64,000 nt of DNA from Taenia hydatigena (Eukaryota > Platyhelminthes > Cestoda > Cyclophyllidea > Taeniidae): assembly GCA_036345935.2 (NCBI GenBank), contig JADWOT020000005.1, positions 17,524,369-17,588,368 on the forward strand. The letters are read 5' to 3'. The stretch's first letter is position 1. Every line of letters begins with the position of its first letter. Shown here in pieces: positions 41,440 through 55,385 of this stretch. A program made the translations under genes and the position numbers. Below the pieces are notes generated by a model. It was not told where the DNA came from and made no database searches. It was given only the letters and a program-made list of their open reading frames with translations.

Positions 41440-41872
41440 CATGCAATATGGCGCTTATGGTGACTCTGAGCAATTTTTACAGGCCGAAATCGGCCTCGAA
41501 TCGGCGATGGTTTCCTAAATTGTCTGTCCTGTCACCTTTCGATCGTGAGTGACCCACCTTCTATGGTAATAAAGGGGAATGGAGAATCGGGGTTCGATTC
41601 CCAAGGGACAATTTGTAAAACGGCCACCACCCTTAAGAAAGGCGGCAAGTGCGCAAATTGCTTGCCTCAAGCGCGAGGAGATTGCGACAAAAAATATCAA
41701 TGCGGAACTCCCTTAAGTGGCTTTGTAATCGATGCAAGTGGATTTCATATTCCTTCACGAGGATGAAATGGGCAACAAGTCTGGTGTCAACAAGTGCAGT
41801 AACCAAGATATAATAGCGTAAACCGCAACAGCTGCAACTTAAATCTCGTGGACAGATCTGGATAGCGTTGGT
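41440..41872 (+). pseudogene. decayed 18S rRNA-derived segment
   Basis: The plus strand follows the eukaryotic small-subunit rRNA in order: GGTGACTCTGAG near 41459, CGGCGATGG, CTTTCGATCGT near 41536, GGTTCGATTCC at 41592, AAACGGCCACC, GGCGGCAAGTGCGCAAATT, GCGACAAAAAATATCAATGC, CAAGTCTGGTG at 41776 and AATAGCGTA at 41812. This covers the 5' third of 18S. Many substitutions hit positions that are nearly invariant in functional 18S, including the stretch after CAAGTCTGGTG, which should read like CAGCAGCCGCGGTAA. It is a dispersed pseudogene fragment, not a working gene. Confidence 0.75.
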
Positions 41873-42044
41873 GCCTGTTGACAATTGAGCTGGTTGAAAT
41901 GCCGAAAATTTCATAGATGGTCAGATGGATGGAGAGGAGGATGAAAAAAGGCGCGAACCAAGACAAATTATCCTTTGTATTTAAGAGTAGGTTGGCTAAT
42001 CTGATTCCTGTTAGTACCTAAACCCCCTTTCCTCTCTAATGCGT

Positions 42045-42410
42045 ACTCTCCTGACTTCCTCGCATTTCAGCCTCCGAATAGATAAGGAGATGGCAAACCA
42101 GCTGTTAAGCGCTCTCTAATGACTGGCATACGATTGGGCAGGGAAGGAGAACAAACCCACACATTTCATCTTGACAGGACGTCAATCAACTGTAAGTCGT
42201 AAAAAAGATATGGCCGAAACTATTTGCTGTTATGACTAGAGGAATGGCAAAGACCACTATAGCTTTCGTATATGTCAGGGGTTCTACGATTTGCTGCCAC
42301 CCTCCAGTACTTTACTCTACTTTAAATACTCCCTTTTTATTATTGCCTTCCTTCCCAAATCCTCGCTTTTTAGCCTCTGAACAGTACAGTAGATGCAAGC
42401 AAGCTCCGAT
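42045..42410. repeat. pair of short direct repeats
   Basis: 42045-42110 (CCTCGCATTTCAGCCTCCGA...GGCAAACCAGCTG) and 42345-42410 (CCTCGCTTTTTAGCCTCTGA...TGCAAGCAAGCTC) are diverged copies about 300 bases apart in the same orientation. No coding potential. Confidence 0.4.
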
Positions 42411-45182
42411 GTAAACTCCCAGCAGCTTTGACATAATTTTAAAGCAGATTTTAGGCATCAGCTTTACATCGTAATTTATTCATTGCACATTTTTACGAAT
42501 CACGGCGTCAAAATTAGACTCAAGTCTTTCCACGCGTTAGTCAAGCATTGCCACCTTCGGCGATAGACGGTATGATCGACTTCATGGGCTTCACAACGAC
42601 ATAGTGTGGGCCGCACATTTCGGAGCAGGCAGGTCCTCTGTACCTTATGGTTTCTTTTTGCCCTCCTGATTGAGAGTTGCAATGATACTCTGCCAGCATA
42701 TTCTTTTGGTTGCATTTAGCTATTTTAGCTAGTAATCCTGCCAATTCTAACTTGCTGACCCTCCTAAGTGAAGATTAAACATTTGGCAATGCATACTATT
42801 CTTAGCCGTTAGAATGGACTCCTCCCGCGCTTGGTTAGAAAACAGTTTCAGGGACAAAGGATAGGGCCTCAAACCCATTGTTTAGTGCAGAGGTGAACTG
42901 TTTCACGTCGTCATCAGTGGGTTTTTAGCGTAGACTTGCTAGCCTTTCAGCGTTGCTGCATATCATCTGCGCCAGAACCGACAAGCTCTCAGAGAATTCT
43001 CCTTCTTTCTCTCTTCCCGAAGTTTAGCCGGGATGAAGGCTAGAGAACCACATAATGTATCAACCTGGCATTGGTATTTTTACCCCCCCTTGCTATCTCG
43101 TTGTCTATTCAAATGACCAAAGTGCTACCATCCGGCTCCTTAGTAATTCAGAAAGACAATTTTTACAAGTCCATCTCAGCTAGCGTCATATACCTATTGT
43201 ATACAGGCCAAACTGACTACTTGAAATTTCGTAATCAGAGTAAGAGATAGATAGTAATAGAGCAAATAGACAGATTGGTAGGCAGGTCAGAAAATGGAGC
43301 TGTAGACGGAGAGGCAGGTAAGTCATCACGGAGACAACTCTGACTTTGCCCAGTCGCATAACCTCAGCCTCTACCTCTATTGACTGACTAGCCAAATGAG
43401 CAAGAAGAGGACAAGGGCGCAAGTAAATAAGCAAAGGAATTTTAATCCGTTGCTAAAAGTCCTCTCAAAAAATATGATAGGTGCGATGGTAGAAAAGGAT
43501 GCCATAAACGGAGAGGATTAGCATGACAGGACTGCCTGCGAAGACTGTCGCCACTCGCTTATTGTTTTATTATGTGGGCCATAGAAAAGACGGCACACCT
43601 CAAAAAAGGACTTGCACGCCAGACACGAAGTAAGTTGACAGTACGAGAGTAGGATGCGCCTCCATCCGTCCCGTCGAGGCGGTCGATAATCCAATATCAG
43701 ATGCTCTCAGGTTCTCAAAAAAGGACTAGCCGAAGGGGAGGGGAGGGAGGCAGGCGGGCGGGCGCACTGATCCCATTTGCGCCCATACCCTAAGCCCGTC
43801 TTTGTCGGCGGCACTCCCTCAATCCCACTAATGTTGACCGCCCGCAACACCAGAGCATGGGATTTGAAGTGACACCACTCAAAGTCAATCGATATTTATC
43901 ACTAGGTTTGGCACGTCGGGGAGGCTGAGCGCATCAAATACTTGTGCTTCAGCCTCAGTCGAACTTCAGCTTCGCTTTTAGATTAAACGAAGCTTGAATT
44001 CGGCTGCAAAATCATTCAAGACTAACACTTTGTACCAAAGATCACAGTAAGCGATGTTCAATTTTCCAATGCACAACTCTATTCACGCACATTCATGTGT
44101 ACGCTCGTCAGGTTGTTAGCACATGTAGCTTAGTAAGTGGACCAATTCCTGTTTTAATTTGATTGGCAGCACCTTGCGCATTATGCCATCGAATCAGGCG
44201 AATTACGGCTTTTTGCCAATCACTGTGTTGCATCACTTGTGCAGCCACCAGCACGACTTCAAAATCTCATTTTAGGCATGTTTAACGCGTTTTATTGGGA
44301 CCGATTTGATATTACCCAATTTCCTTAAAGGTCCGCGAAGCTATAGGGTTACTTTTATTAAAATTGTGGGGGAAGCTATAAAATCTCCCCATTATATCTG
44401 CTCCATGTTCTCACATTTGTTAAAAGCAGCACGAGCACATTCCTTTGCCCTTAAACACAGCCTCAAACCACAACGCGTACTGTCCGTGACAGCCTTGTAA
44501 CACTTCGATTCCCTTCTTTGTCACTTCCTCACTTAATTTGCGAGTCTGGTCTTGGTTAAATCGAATCGAATCCAGGTGCTCTGCTATAATTTTGCGGGCT
44601 TAAGTAAACTGATATGCCTTTTCACTACCGTTAAGTGGCCGACTGTTGCAGTTTTAAGATCCTCGGTTGCTGTTTTCATTTGGATTCATCCTCTTTTTCT
44701 ACGCAGGAATTCGATTTTTGTAACAATCGCTACGCTGAATAACTTTTTGCGTTGACTCATTCAATTTACGGTAAAATCACTCCACTTGCCTTTTTTTTAT
44801 TTCTGCCAATGCTATTTTTTGTGTAATCTATAACAGGAAGATTCTTCATAGTTTAAGTGAGTTAGATGTAATTCGGGCTAGTCAGTAGTGTTGGCAGCAT
44901 CCTTTGCTTCTTCCGTTACAATCTCTAAAATTTTGGAAGATAGGTAAAAACACGATTACAATTTCAGTTGCATAGTTTGGTTCTGTGTGTTCTAACCTTG
45001 ATTGAGTACTTACCGAATGTAAGTCCACCATAGTCTGTGTTCTCTATCCAAATGCCAAATGCCCTTCTTTTGCTGCTTATACGATTAGCGTGATGCTTGG
45101 TTTGGAAACTAGCAGCCGTTTGCGCCTCGAAGACTAAATTTTAAGTGTAGTTCTTGTCATTCGCATCCATGTCACCGTTAAT

Positions 45183-45245
45183 AGGGGCCGAACATCCAGC
45201 GCTCTAGCCACTAGGCCTTGCACTTCTAGGCCGCATCATTCAACC
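45183..45245 (-). repeat. tRNA-like repeat head (SINE candidate)
   Basis: On the minus strand GGCCTAGTGGCTAGAGCGCT resembles the A-box arm of a tRNA, followed by GGATGTTCGGCCCC. I cannot fold a full cloverleaf, so I call it a tRNA-derived repeat fragment. A possible relative on the plus strand is at 55296-55385. Confidence 0.3.
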
Positions 45246-47212
45246 AAAGACTACAAAAGTGGTCTGTGGTTTTTGAAAAAAAAGTTTTTTTTTTATATTG
45301 ATTTCACTTGTCCAACCTTTGAAACAACTAAATTACATAGGGTAAATTGTCGTCATCGCATATCATTAGCACGGATTGATGCAACAAGCATTAATACAGA
45401 TACCACTGAAATGTTGGATGGACATTTTAGGGCAAATCTAATGCAAGAGATTCCTAAGAATAAGCACTCATTGGTACAAAATACAAGTAAACAATAAGTA
45501 AATATTTTACTGGAGAGATAAATGCACATTAGTCATCGTGTAACCAAAACGAAGGGTTAAACAAGTGCTCACGGTGTTATTCTGCTTTGCGGTTAGCGAT
45601 AGTCGAGACAACAGGATTGAAATCACCCTCATTTTGACATTTGTTTGCACTTTACGTCCATCACTTCGTTAGAACTGATTCCGTGGATGACTTGTGTCTG
45701 TCCGGGGATGGCCTTCAACCAAGTACCATCGCCTAGTTGCACTGAACGTAGATTTGACAAAGTCAGAAGAAGTTTGAAGTAATTCAATCACCATACCTTT
45801 GATGTTTGAGTCTGGAGAAAAGTAAACACTGTCGGCTTCTAGCGAATGAGTTTAATTTCTGGTGTACAATGATTCTATTGAAGGATTAGAAGTTATTTCG
45901 ACCGAATAGTGTAGAAAGCATTCGAATATGCAGCATCCATCGACCCAAATGGCAATGCATACACTTATTCGACTTCCTTTCCACTGCATGGACAAAGCCC
46001 TTCATTTGCAATGTGGACATTCACAAACTTAGGTCTATACAACTAACATATTTTAGTAACCGACTATTTCAAGTTAAAATGACATCATTTAAATAGGAAC
46101 AGTTATGCTATTCAACTAGCACATCACGGAATATAAGCAACCCCGAATTCGCGGATAGAAAGGATTCAAAAAATTGGCTCCAGAACAATCACATTTTAAA
46201 CTAAATTTAGAGAGGCCTTATGAGCTTAAGTTATAATGGTGCTTGAAGCAGAGGCGAATAAGGAAGACAGACGATCCACGATTCTTAAATCTGTAGCAAA
46301 AGAAGAATTTGTAAACTTGAAATGGCTTGCCTTATCACATAATCCCACTTGCCATAATATTTGGGATTGCTGTGATCTTAAGAAATAGGTAGAAGCTATG
46401 AGTACAGTAACACATTCTAACTAAATAATTTCTTATGTTTTAATGTAAACCGAACGAATTCACAAGATTTGACGCAAGTTTGAACAGGTTGAAGGAACCA
46501 TAGTTTATACGCACAAATAAAAGGACTTTGCCGACCACGTTTAGGTTTGGTGGGTTTCAGGTTTGTACTGGTCACCGGATTGGCATTTATTCCCCTATGA
46601 AGTGTATACTCACAGATACTAGCAAGTTTTTCACCATAGACTAAATTTATTCTTAAAACTTTGCTCTAAATACAGAAATGTGCACTTCTTTACTTTCATG
46701 ATCGCACTTTCCCTATATAATAGCGATCGCAGGTTAAATGTAAAACTCTTTCAACCGTCAACTGCACTTTGCTTAATGTTCCACAGCCATTTTTCAGTGT
46801 GCACAGCTTTTTTCAGCTAACGAAGGACATTTATGAATCCACCCAGACGTTCCCAACTTGGACATTTTAATCGCGAAGACAGTAGTTTGCAGAGAAAAAG
46901 TGAAAGACGCTTTAAAAATCAACTTTAGTTTCTGTGATCAAAGTAGGCTTAGAATTGTCCAATATTTCACGAACCTTACATTTCTTAGCAGAATTGTGCC
47001 AAAATCACAGGCGTTACGGCCGCTTTACATTTGATTACTGCAAATAAACCTTAACAAATATTGCAAAACTAATCATGCAGTCGTAATACTTGATTCTTGA
47101 GTAAACACTAACGATTGGTCTTTACAATCCCGATTTTGGTGGTGAGTTTTTTATCCATATCTTCTTCCATTCGGTCGTCTTTGTGTTAATTATACGATGT
47201 CTTATAATTACG

Positions 47213-47865
47213 GCGCTTTTGTTGCGGAGTGTTTTAAAGCAAACAAAGCGAATTAAGTAGCTTATTTGTCCAAGCGCTTATCCTACGATGCTTTGCAACA
47301 ACTTTACAAGTTCAATGTTACATCGTAAATTTGACGTTTTATAATTTGTTACTTTTTATGTGCCCAAACTTATCCACTGTTGGTACTTCTGTAGCGCACT
47401 GACTCGTAACAAAGTTGTGAGAGTACATATAGCACAGGGAGAGAAAAATTACTACTGACATTTATATAAAGACTCGGTGTATCCCCCATGGTATAGAGGC
47501 CATCTCGCTTAGCTGGAACCCAAAGTGCCTGCGTAATCAAAACGAAAAGTTATCTAAGAAATCCAAGTTTTAAAGGTAAGTCTATTCAATTCCTTTCATG
47601 TTTCAAATCATCTTAGCTTTAATGCCTTCTAAAGCGCGTGCAAGGGTTCGAAGTGGTTGCTCTGAACTTCATGCCAACGAGTCCAATCATCCAGGAATTT
47701 CGTTCGAATACTGTCAAGTTGATGCCAGGTGTTCCCCCATGGTGTTCATACTGCAGAAGCATCCAGGTCCTTTATACGAAGCTAAATTTATGCTTGAATC
47801 TTTGCAAAGGGCGCAAAATTTTGCGTTTCTCTTGCATTTATAAGCAGATTCTTAATTTTCTGTAG
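47213..47865. repeat. long diverged direct repeat, copy 1
   Basis: Homologous to 49967-50640. Shared anchors in order are GGCGCTT, AAACAAAGCGAATT, ATTTGTCCAAG, then about 500 bases later ACTGCAGAAGC, GAAGCTAAATTTATGCTTG (copy 2: GAGGCTAAAATTATGCTTG) and GCGCAAAATTT / GCACAAAACTT. The middle is poorly conserved. Both copies have short plus-strand open frames (47598-47843 and 50344-50634) with similar ends but no known domain. Confidence 0.5.
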
Positions 47866-49966
47866 TTGTAATTCACTGCGTTTACCTTCATGTCATTTAC
47901 GTACCCGCCTATAAGCCGTAAACTCTACTAATAATATGGACTATGAAGTACATGAATGAAGCAAAAAGTGGAAGGCATTTTTGGGAATGCTTTAATTTTT
48001 TCATCATAGAAGTCCAATCGTTGTCCATCATTCTGTACGCTTTATATTTTTATAGGGTTTTGCAAAATCACAGACATTGTGATCACTTTGCATCTGCAGT
48101 TCCACGATCCCATTCAAGTACAAATTCGAAGGCAGTACTTGGAGCACTCTCTCTTAGGGCAAATGGCAGACCAAACCTCTTTTATTAAGCAAAGCAATGC
48201 AACCAATTTAATTACCGAAAAATTACCTCTGTTTTCACTTGGCAATGAAACAAGAGCTTACATTTGAAAAAAAATTTCAGAATATAATGCCTACATTAAA
48301 AGTAACATCAAATCTTTTCAGCTAGCCTTCTGGAGTGCCATGGCAGACAGAAGTGAAAAGAGAACGATATTATCCCTACAACATTTAGCTTGTTCATGGC
48401 GAGTGCTTTGCAAGCTATCATAAGGAGCCGCTTTGTGTTTTAAAAGGTGGAAATCATGCCTTCCTTTTGATTAAGATCATTCAAACTAATTGAGACGTTA
48501 CTTTTTACGTTCCGTATGCTCCAAATAATTTTGTGGAAAATAAACGTTACCAAAGTGCCTTCCATGTAAGCAGCAATTTCTCATCTATGATTGATCATCT
48601 CTAGGTTCTTCCTTTGGTCAGTCGCCAAAATGCACGGAACGGACATGACATTTACATAGTATGCAAATGGGCTTGTTTATTAAATTTATTTTTCTGGTAA
48701 TGTGTTTACAATTAACAATTTCCTCAAAGCAAAATAAACCATGTTCCATACCATCCCTAAAACTTATAAGTTGACGATTCTTAATTAAATGGCATCAACT
48801 TTTAAACCTCATTTTTAAGAAAGGTTGCAATCTCATTTTTCCACATCCATGCGCGCTAATCACTGGTGACCTTTCTAAATGTTACAGTAGGAACGTTGAG
48901 AAAACTGAGTACTTTTGAGCAGGCCGAAAAAGTGCACTGTTGTGAGATTTTTAACCACCGTTTTGAATCCCGCAAACTTAGTCGAACCTTAAGCAATTGT
49001 ACTTAAATTTTATTTTTTACAATCGCAAAATTCTTATCAATTTAGAGAAGAAACAATAAATTGTAATGCGGTTAATTTGATCGTTTAGTTGAAGGTTTTG
49101 CATGCTTCAATTAGTGGAGAGTCGGAGTACCACCCCGTTGCAGCAGAAGGTGTTCAAATCGCCTGAATATCGTATTTATCCAAGGCAAAAGACATGTTAA
49201 GCACTTACAAGGAGATTAAGACTGATGTAATTATGGTATTTTCAAAAGAGACTTCAGCCAATCACACCTGGGTTTTTTCTGACATCATGCGAATGCGACA
49301 ACAAACCATCACTACCGCTAATTGCAAGCAAAACTAACATTTCTGCATTGAGCTAATGCAAAAATTTGATCCGCGCTGGCTCTTTGTTAACAAAATAATG
49401 CTCATCAAAGCATGAATGGCGTCAAGTCGGAAAATTGAACTAGTCTTCTTCAAAACGTCGCTGGCCAATTTGCTTCCACTTTCATGCAGATGGTGGGCGG
49501 GCTCATTGTCTTTATTTATGCCCACAAATTGCCTCTCAACTTAATTGTGCTGATCAATAGAAGAATGCACCAAAGTTCCGTGTACAGTGAAGTGAATTAT
49601 GTGGGGACGGTTGAGTGAATCATTTGGTCGGCTCGCACTTTAATATCTTTATAGTTGTATTCAAGAGGCAGCGCTTAGCATTCAGACGGCAAATTTCGGA
49701 CTACTTATCTCAAAGTGTAGGCAAATCTAATGTCTCCTCCTGAACCCAAAAGCGACTCACACTTGCCATAAAAATGAGTGAGCTTTTCCCTTTGTGCGGG
49801 TGCAAGTGTTTTCGGCTCGAACATTAGTTTCGAATCACTCTATTTTATTTAATGAAGAAATAGCAAGTCATTGACGTAAGAGCAAAAATTACAAAAGTTT
49901 TTTGCAGTCACCTTCTGGGAGAACACTTGGCTATGTAATAAGATGCAAATTCTTCTTCATAAAAAG

Positions 49967-50640
49967 GGCGCTTTCAAAGAAAACAAAGCGAATTGAATAA
50001 ATCATTTGTCCAAGTACTCAACCTCTGATATCCCAATTCAATTACAGAAGTTCACGTTACAAAGTTAACTTTTTATCCATCAATCAATTTGTTGCACAAA
50101 ATCCTTTGTCCGATTCATCATTCCTAATTCTGTTGTGATTGGGTCTTTCCTGATGCTCAGGGACTTCAAAATACCAGGAAAAAAAGCTAGCGTTACCTTG
50201 AGGCCATTTTGAACAGCAGAGATAGGGAGGTGGACACTTAAGAGCCTCAGAATCCAAAGAAAAAGTGGTAACGAATCACTTTAAGTTCCTGATTCCGTTA
50301 GTTTTAACCACCCACCAAAAAGGGTAGCTGTGACAGGAAGTATTTGTTCTCAAGTTCATACCATTCAGTCCACTCATCTAGCCACTTCGTTGAGGTGCTA
50401 TTAATTTGCCATCAGCCATTGTCCGCTAGCAGGCTTGGTACAAATGTACACGGAAACATTTGGCATTGTCACCGATATAATAGGCAACGAATTCGCTTTT
50501 TGATTATCCCAGGAAACGCTACTGCAGAAGCGACCAAATCTTTACGCGAGGCTAAAATTATGCTTGGCACTTCGCGAAGAGCACAAAACTTCCGGCTCCT
50601 TCACTTCTATGGACGCACCTTTCTCGTAGACTAGAAATTG
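49967..50640. repeat. long diverged direct repeat, copy 2
   Basis: Partner of 47213-47865, about 2.75 kb away in the same orientation. The conserved ends and eroded middle suggest an old dispersed element present twice, or a tandem duplication. Its plus-strand frame ends LREAKIMLGTSRRAQNF, against LYEAKFMLESLQRAQNF in copy 1. Confidence 0.5.
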
Positions 50641-53600
50641 CGCATTAAACTTAAATCCCTTTTATCAGGAAGCAGAATGTTTGGTAATTTTTCGTGGTTA
50701 TTTTGTTTGCTTACCCAGATCCTACACTAAAGTCATTTACAAACTCCCTGCGACGTTGCCAACTTTCACATTTGATTATGAAGAACCTGGTTTGGCGTGG
50801 AAAAGTTGTAAAGCATTATCAAGGCTAATTTACTTTTTCTGTTCTGTGCTTTGCATTTGTTTACTGTTACCAAGCTTTAACAAGTATCGTGGCATTAATA
50901 ATGCACTCTAAGATTAATTTTTAAGTTGCCACCCTGCCTTCGTTGTAATTTTTAATTCTTTCCTTCTTTTGTTAATTGCATGGTAGAAATTAGCGAGTCA
51001 AGTCGTCGTCTTCCGGCGAGAATGAAAATCCAAGCCTCTTTTTCCTTTGATGTCAAAGGCAGCACAATCGCGTCAAGGACTAAAATGAACACTTCTATTT
51101 TCGATCAAACTTCCGATTTCAAAAGAACTGCACTCATAAAAATTGTGAATTCACTACCCCACATCAAAAATTCTGCGGCATTCAAAGAGGCGCAACAGGA
51201 AGGAAAGCATTATTTTGTTTTTAGTACATTTGACAGGAGCACTTGCAAGCACTGCTCTACAATGTTCTGATTGTTATCTTGGAAGTAAACGCCACCCACC
51301 TCTCCGAATTGAGGCGCCTTTGATGTGAGCTACGAGGTCCAACGCCTATTTTGCTCAACTTGTATTACTGCTGGAATCCTCTACCGACTATGGGAAGATA
51401 CCTTCGACTGAAGCAGCTTCGAATGCTCACACAAGTATACGGACGGGTCTGGTCTTTATGCAGCATTCATTTGGGTCCCTTTCACTATGCTTAGTTATGC
51501 TTTGTTAATCTAGTCTATCTGTTTTATTTGCATGGCTACAATTCATGATTATCCTTGTGACAAAGAGGGTAAGATAGTATTTGCCACAAATCCTTACAAG
51601 TTGGCATTTTCTAAGCAAATGACGCTGGGTCTTATTTTGACTTGGTACATTTGGAAACAGCTAAGAGCGCTAACAGCCACCTTTCGAAGGGTAAAATCTG
51701 AGGACTTCTGCAGAGTAGGACATTTTAAAATGCCACAGTTTGATTTATATTGGCGATTGACGCATCGAGTGCAATGTGCACTGCGTTAGTGCACTTTTCA
51801 GATGGCAGGCGTGCAGATTCGACCGACCCTGTGACTAAGACGGTTTCACCGATCCTTAGTGAGGACCAATCAATTTAAAGTCTGGTAAAATATTGCATCT
51901 TGACGGAGGATTGGTTGTGGTAAGTCTAAAATCATTGCATGCATCACATTATAGATTTTGGTGAAGAGGAGGAAGAAAGTCAGTTAAGTTTTTGCACCTT
52001 GTCATACGACTGCCGTTTTTAAAATTCGCAGAATGCAAGGCTCATTGGATATCGGATGATATAAGAGTTTGACGACCTGAATGCACGGCGCATTGAGTTG
52101 AATGAGAACAGCACTAAGTTCGTCCTTGTAATAGGAAATCTGGTCCTGAATCCAAACGTTAATCACCTTTAAGATGTTGCCAAACAACGCGCTTTGTCTT
52201 CGAAAGACGAAGAATTTTATCTTTCAATGGTTAGACAGCATACATATGCCTACTATAGATAAACTGAGTACTAGAGTAAGTCAAAGTCATTTGAACAGAA
52301 TTCCTAGAAGCTAAAAATATAGCACAAAGCACTGAGCGCGCAATTCCAAAGGACCAAAAACGTGATCGGTCAGACAGGCTCAACAAACCTCGGCGGATGT
52401 ACGTCGGGCGGGTTGAAAAAGCGGCAATAGTGCTTGAAGACCCAACTAGTGGTCACACATACTTCAGCGCCTCGCATTAGGCCAATTTTTAAGAGCTAAA
52501 AGAAGGGAGTTTTGACGTTCACAAGGAAATTGATAATAAAGTGGTTCATTGAGTTTGTGACAACTTCCTTCCTCTTATTTTATTTTAGACAACGTAACAA
52601 GTATTTTACCTCATCGAAATTAATTTCAGTCACTTGGGTACTTAATTTGTGTAGTTTCAGCCGTCATTGTGGTGCCCTGTTGTCTTCGAATCTGGTCATG
52701 GGTCAATAGATATTCCAAGCACTTTAATTAATTCAAGTTTCATTTAGAGCTGTACACACTGCGATGTCTCCAAAGTGCTATATTAATGGCAGTGGATGGT
52801 AAATTACTCCGAATGATATCATGCTTAAGTACCACAAAGACACACAGTAGGAGAGTTATCGAAGTCACGGTTACATTTTTGTTAGCGGTAATGGCATCAT
52901 TCCAGGATGATTTTAATGCTTTCATCATAAAACGGTCTTTAATATTTTCATTAGTACCTACTTAGACAAAGTTAGTGAAATTTCGAACTAATCATCTGTT
53001 TTACGGTAAACTCGAGGTGCGTCGCCTCCTCCTCCCTCCTTCCTCTTTAAGGATCTACGACGCGCATTGCGCTAGGCGTGTTAATTTGTAAAATAGGTCA
53101 AACCACGGCGTTTTCAAACATCTTACCATGCAAAATTTCCAAAGTTAATCTTCGTAAAGTATATTCATATGCTTTCAGGTACTTTGCGTGCATCAGCTCA
53201 AGCTAAAATTTTGTATCCTTTGTTTTTCAAACTGCCAACTTGCAGGCTTTGCTTATATGAGCAGGCTCACTCAAGTTGTTGCAAAGAGAATCGGGGAAGC
53301 TTAAGGCATTTCTAGTTCCGGAAGTTTGATGGTGTTTACTTTTCAAGAAAACGATCAGAACATTGTAGTGCATGAAAGACAATATCTTAATAATTTCATT
53401 TCGTCTGCCTTCATAGGGAGTGTGATTTTTACACTGTTAGAGACAAAGTGGATTATTCGGATAGCATAAGGTGTTATTTTGTGAAAATTTCAAATGAAAA
53501 AAGAGTGATATCATGATGAGATCATTGTTGCACCCGTCTAAGCTCTATAGCGCTTTACACTTTTTGAGAAGATAGTAGTTTTATAACTATAGGTGAGGGA

Positions 53601-55295
53601 GAAATTTCCGTTTCTATTACATCAAAATGAAATCCGCATCAGGATGCCAAATGAGCAGGCTTTAAGATTTAAAAGAACTATTTTACCTAACTGCAACCGC
53701 CAAAGTACTTGCAGCGCTTCGATCACTGGCATAACTCCTCATTTCGGTATCAAGTGCACTTGGAGGAGTCCGCAATTTTACTTCTGAGTTTTTTGGGCGA
53801 TGCTTGTAGCCACATTCCTAGCACTTTTCATAATCGCTAATCCGTACCTGACCACATTTAATGTCTTTTTGTACTTGAGAAGGCCTAGAGGTTTAACACA
53901 TATTGCAAGAATTTTTAACTACTGTCTTTTAATTTGTAACGATTTATTAAATTCTAAAATTTAAATAAGACCGTACAACAAGAATGCCAACTTAAGTGCA
54001 TTAAAACAAACAATGCCGATAATTTGAGTCGATAAGCAAAGGCACGAAACTGACTAACTGCAAAGAAAATTTTGAAATCTTTGAAGTGCTATTGAAGCTC
54101 CTTGTTAGTCACAGAACCCGTTGGGACGATTGTAAGCGATGAAGGTTGTGCATTAGAGCAAAAACACGTAAAGTTCCAACCAGTACATGGGCAAAGCTTA
54201 ATCCAAAGCTTTCCAATGGCTTGTTTTGATTGCTCCAAATAAATTTCTTTCTAAAATGCCTGACCAGCGACTTCGCAGAAATGTTTAATATTGGCCGTTG
54301 TATGCAAATTAAGGTATGTGATTCAGCACCTCATTTTGGTGGCGCATTACGCTAAAACATGTAAAAACGTAAAAACCAGTAAGATTTTGTGATTTCGGGG
54401 GACAATAATGAGGTTAAAATTAGTGCACGACATTATTAAGCCGGAGTAAAAAATCTTAATGGAAAATAATCTGACTCGTGCTCTTGCCACGCAACGAGAC
54501 TATCAATTTTTTCTGTACTTTGTCACCACGGAGCAGAAAAGGACGAATTTGGAAAAGAGCTGTTTGGTTGTTAATTGACTGACTGATTTAGGGTGAGAAA
54601 TGGATTCTGCATTGTCTAGACGGCCTACCCACTACTCCATCCCGCGGTGTCAGTGCACCGGCTCATCCCTACAAGTTTATGCTTTGTGCGTGCACGTGCC
54701 TGTGACGAGTTCCTAAAAAAAGTTCTCCATTGGACGCTTCTTTACTGACTTAACTAAACAAAACGACAATGCCCTGGAAAGCAACCACAAATGGTGTTAG
54801 CATCATGCCGTAAACACTTAGTTAGTCCATTAGGAAGGAGAGAGGCAGGAGTGAGATGCTAGCTCATTCTCTTGACAGTAACCTCGCACGCAATTAATAT
54901 CGCCTTTTCTTTTCAACAGCGTAAAAGCGCAGACAATTAGCAAATGAAGCCGAACTAGAAAGAGAGAGACAGAGGAGAGCAACAGTTTATAGCTTTCAGG
55001 TGGAAAGCTTTTTGAAGTAGACTTTCTTAAACGTCAAGTTAGCAAATAAGGGCCTGGAATTGATTTAATTTAATTCGCTCCATGGAAAGTCAACTCCCAT
55101 ATTTTTGCAGTTGTCAATTTAAATACATGTGCAAAATTATTTATTTGGAAAGTTTTGATGTACTCATGCTCCCATTAAAAGTCGCATGCATTAGGCTGAA
55201 TGTTGGATCGTCTGACAGAGCAAGCCGCCGTACGTTCACGAATGTTCCTATTGCCTCATTGCACCCTAAATTAAAATCATGCCGAATGAAAGACA

Positions 55296-55385
55296 CTTTG
55301 CTTAGCGGCTAGAGCACTAGATTATTTGCCTCCCGACACGGGTGACACAGGTGCGAGCGGCAATAACCACACTCGAATTCTTACT
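55296..55385 (+). repeat. tRNA-like repeat head (SINE candidate)
   Basis: TTAGCGGCTAGAGCACTAGA resembles a tRNA D-arm and A box. About 50 bases further CACTCGAATTC is B-box-like but imperfect. The anticodon arm cannot be paired convincingly, so this is not called as a tRNA gene. Confidence 0.3.

Noticed and set aside
41592..41602. Perfect tRNA-like B box, GGTTCGATTCC
   Set aside because: The flanks cannot form a tRNA, and the sequence is explained by collinearity with 18S rRNA, which contains this very motif.
42541..42744. Cysteine-containing minus-strand open frame (RGPACSEMCGPHYVVVK)
   Set aside because: It looks slightly like a small cysteine-rich domain, but no family could be named and the splice sites around it are poor.
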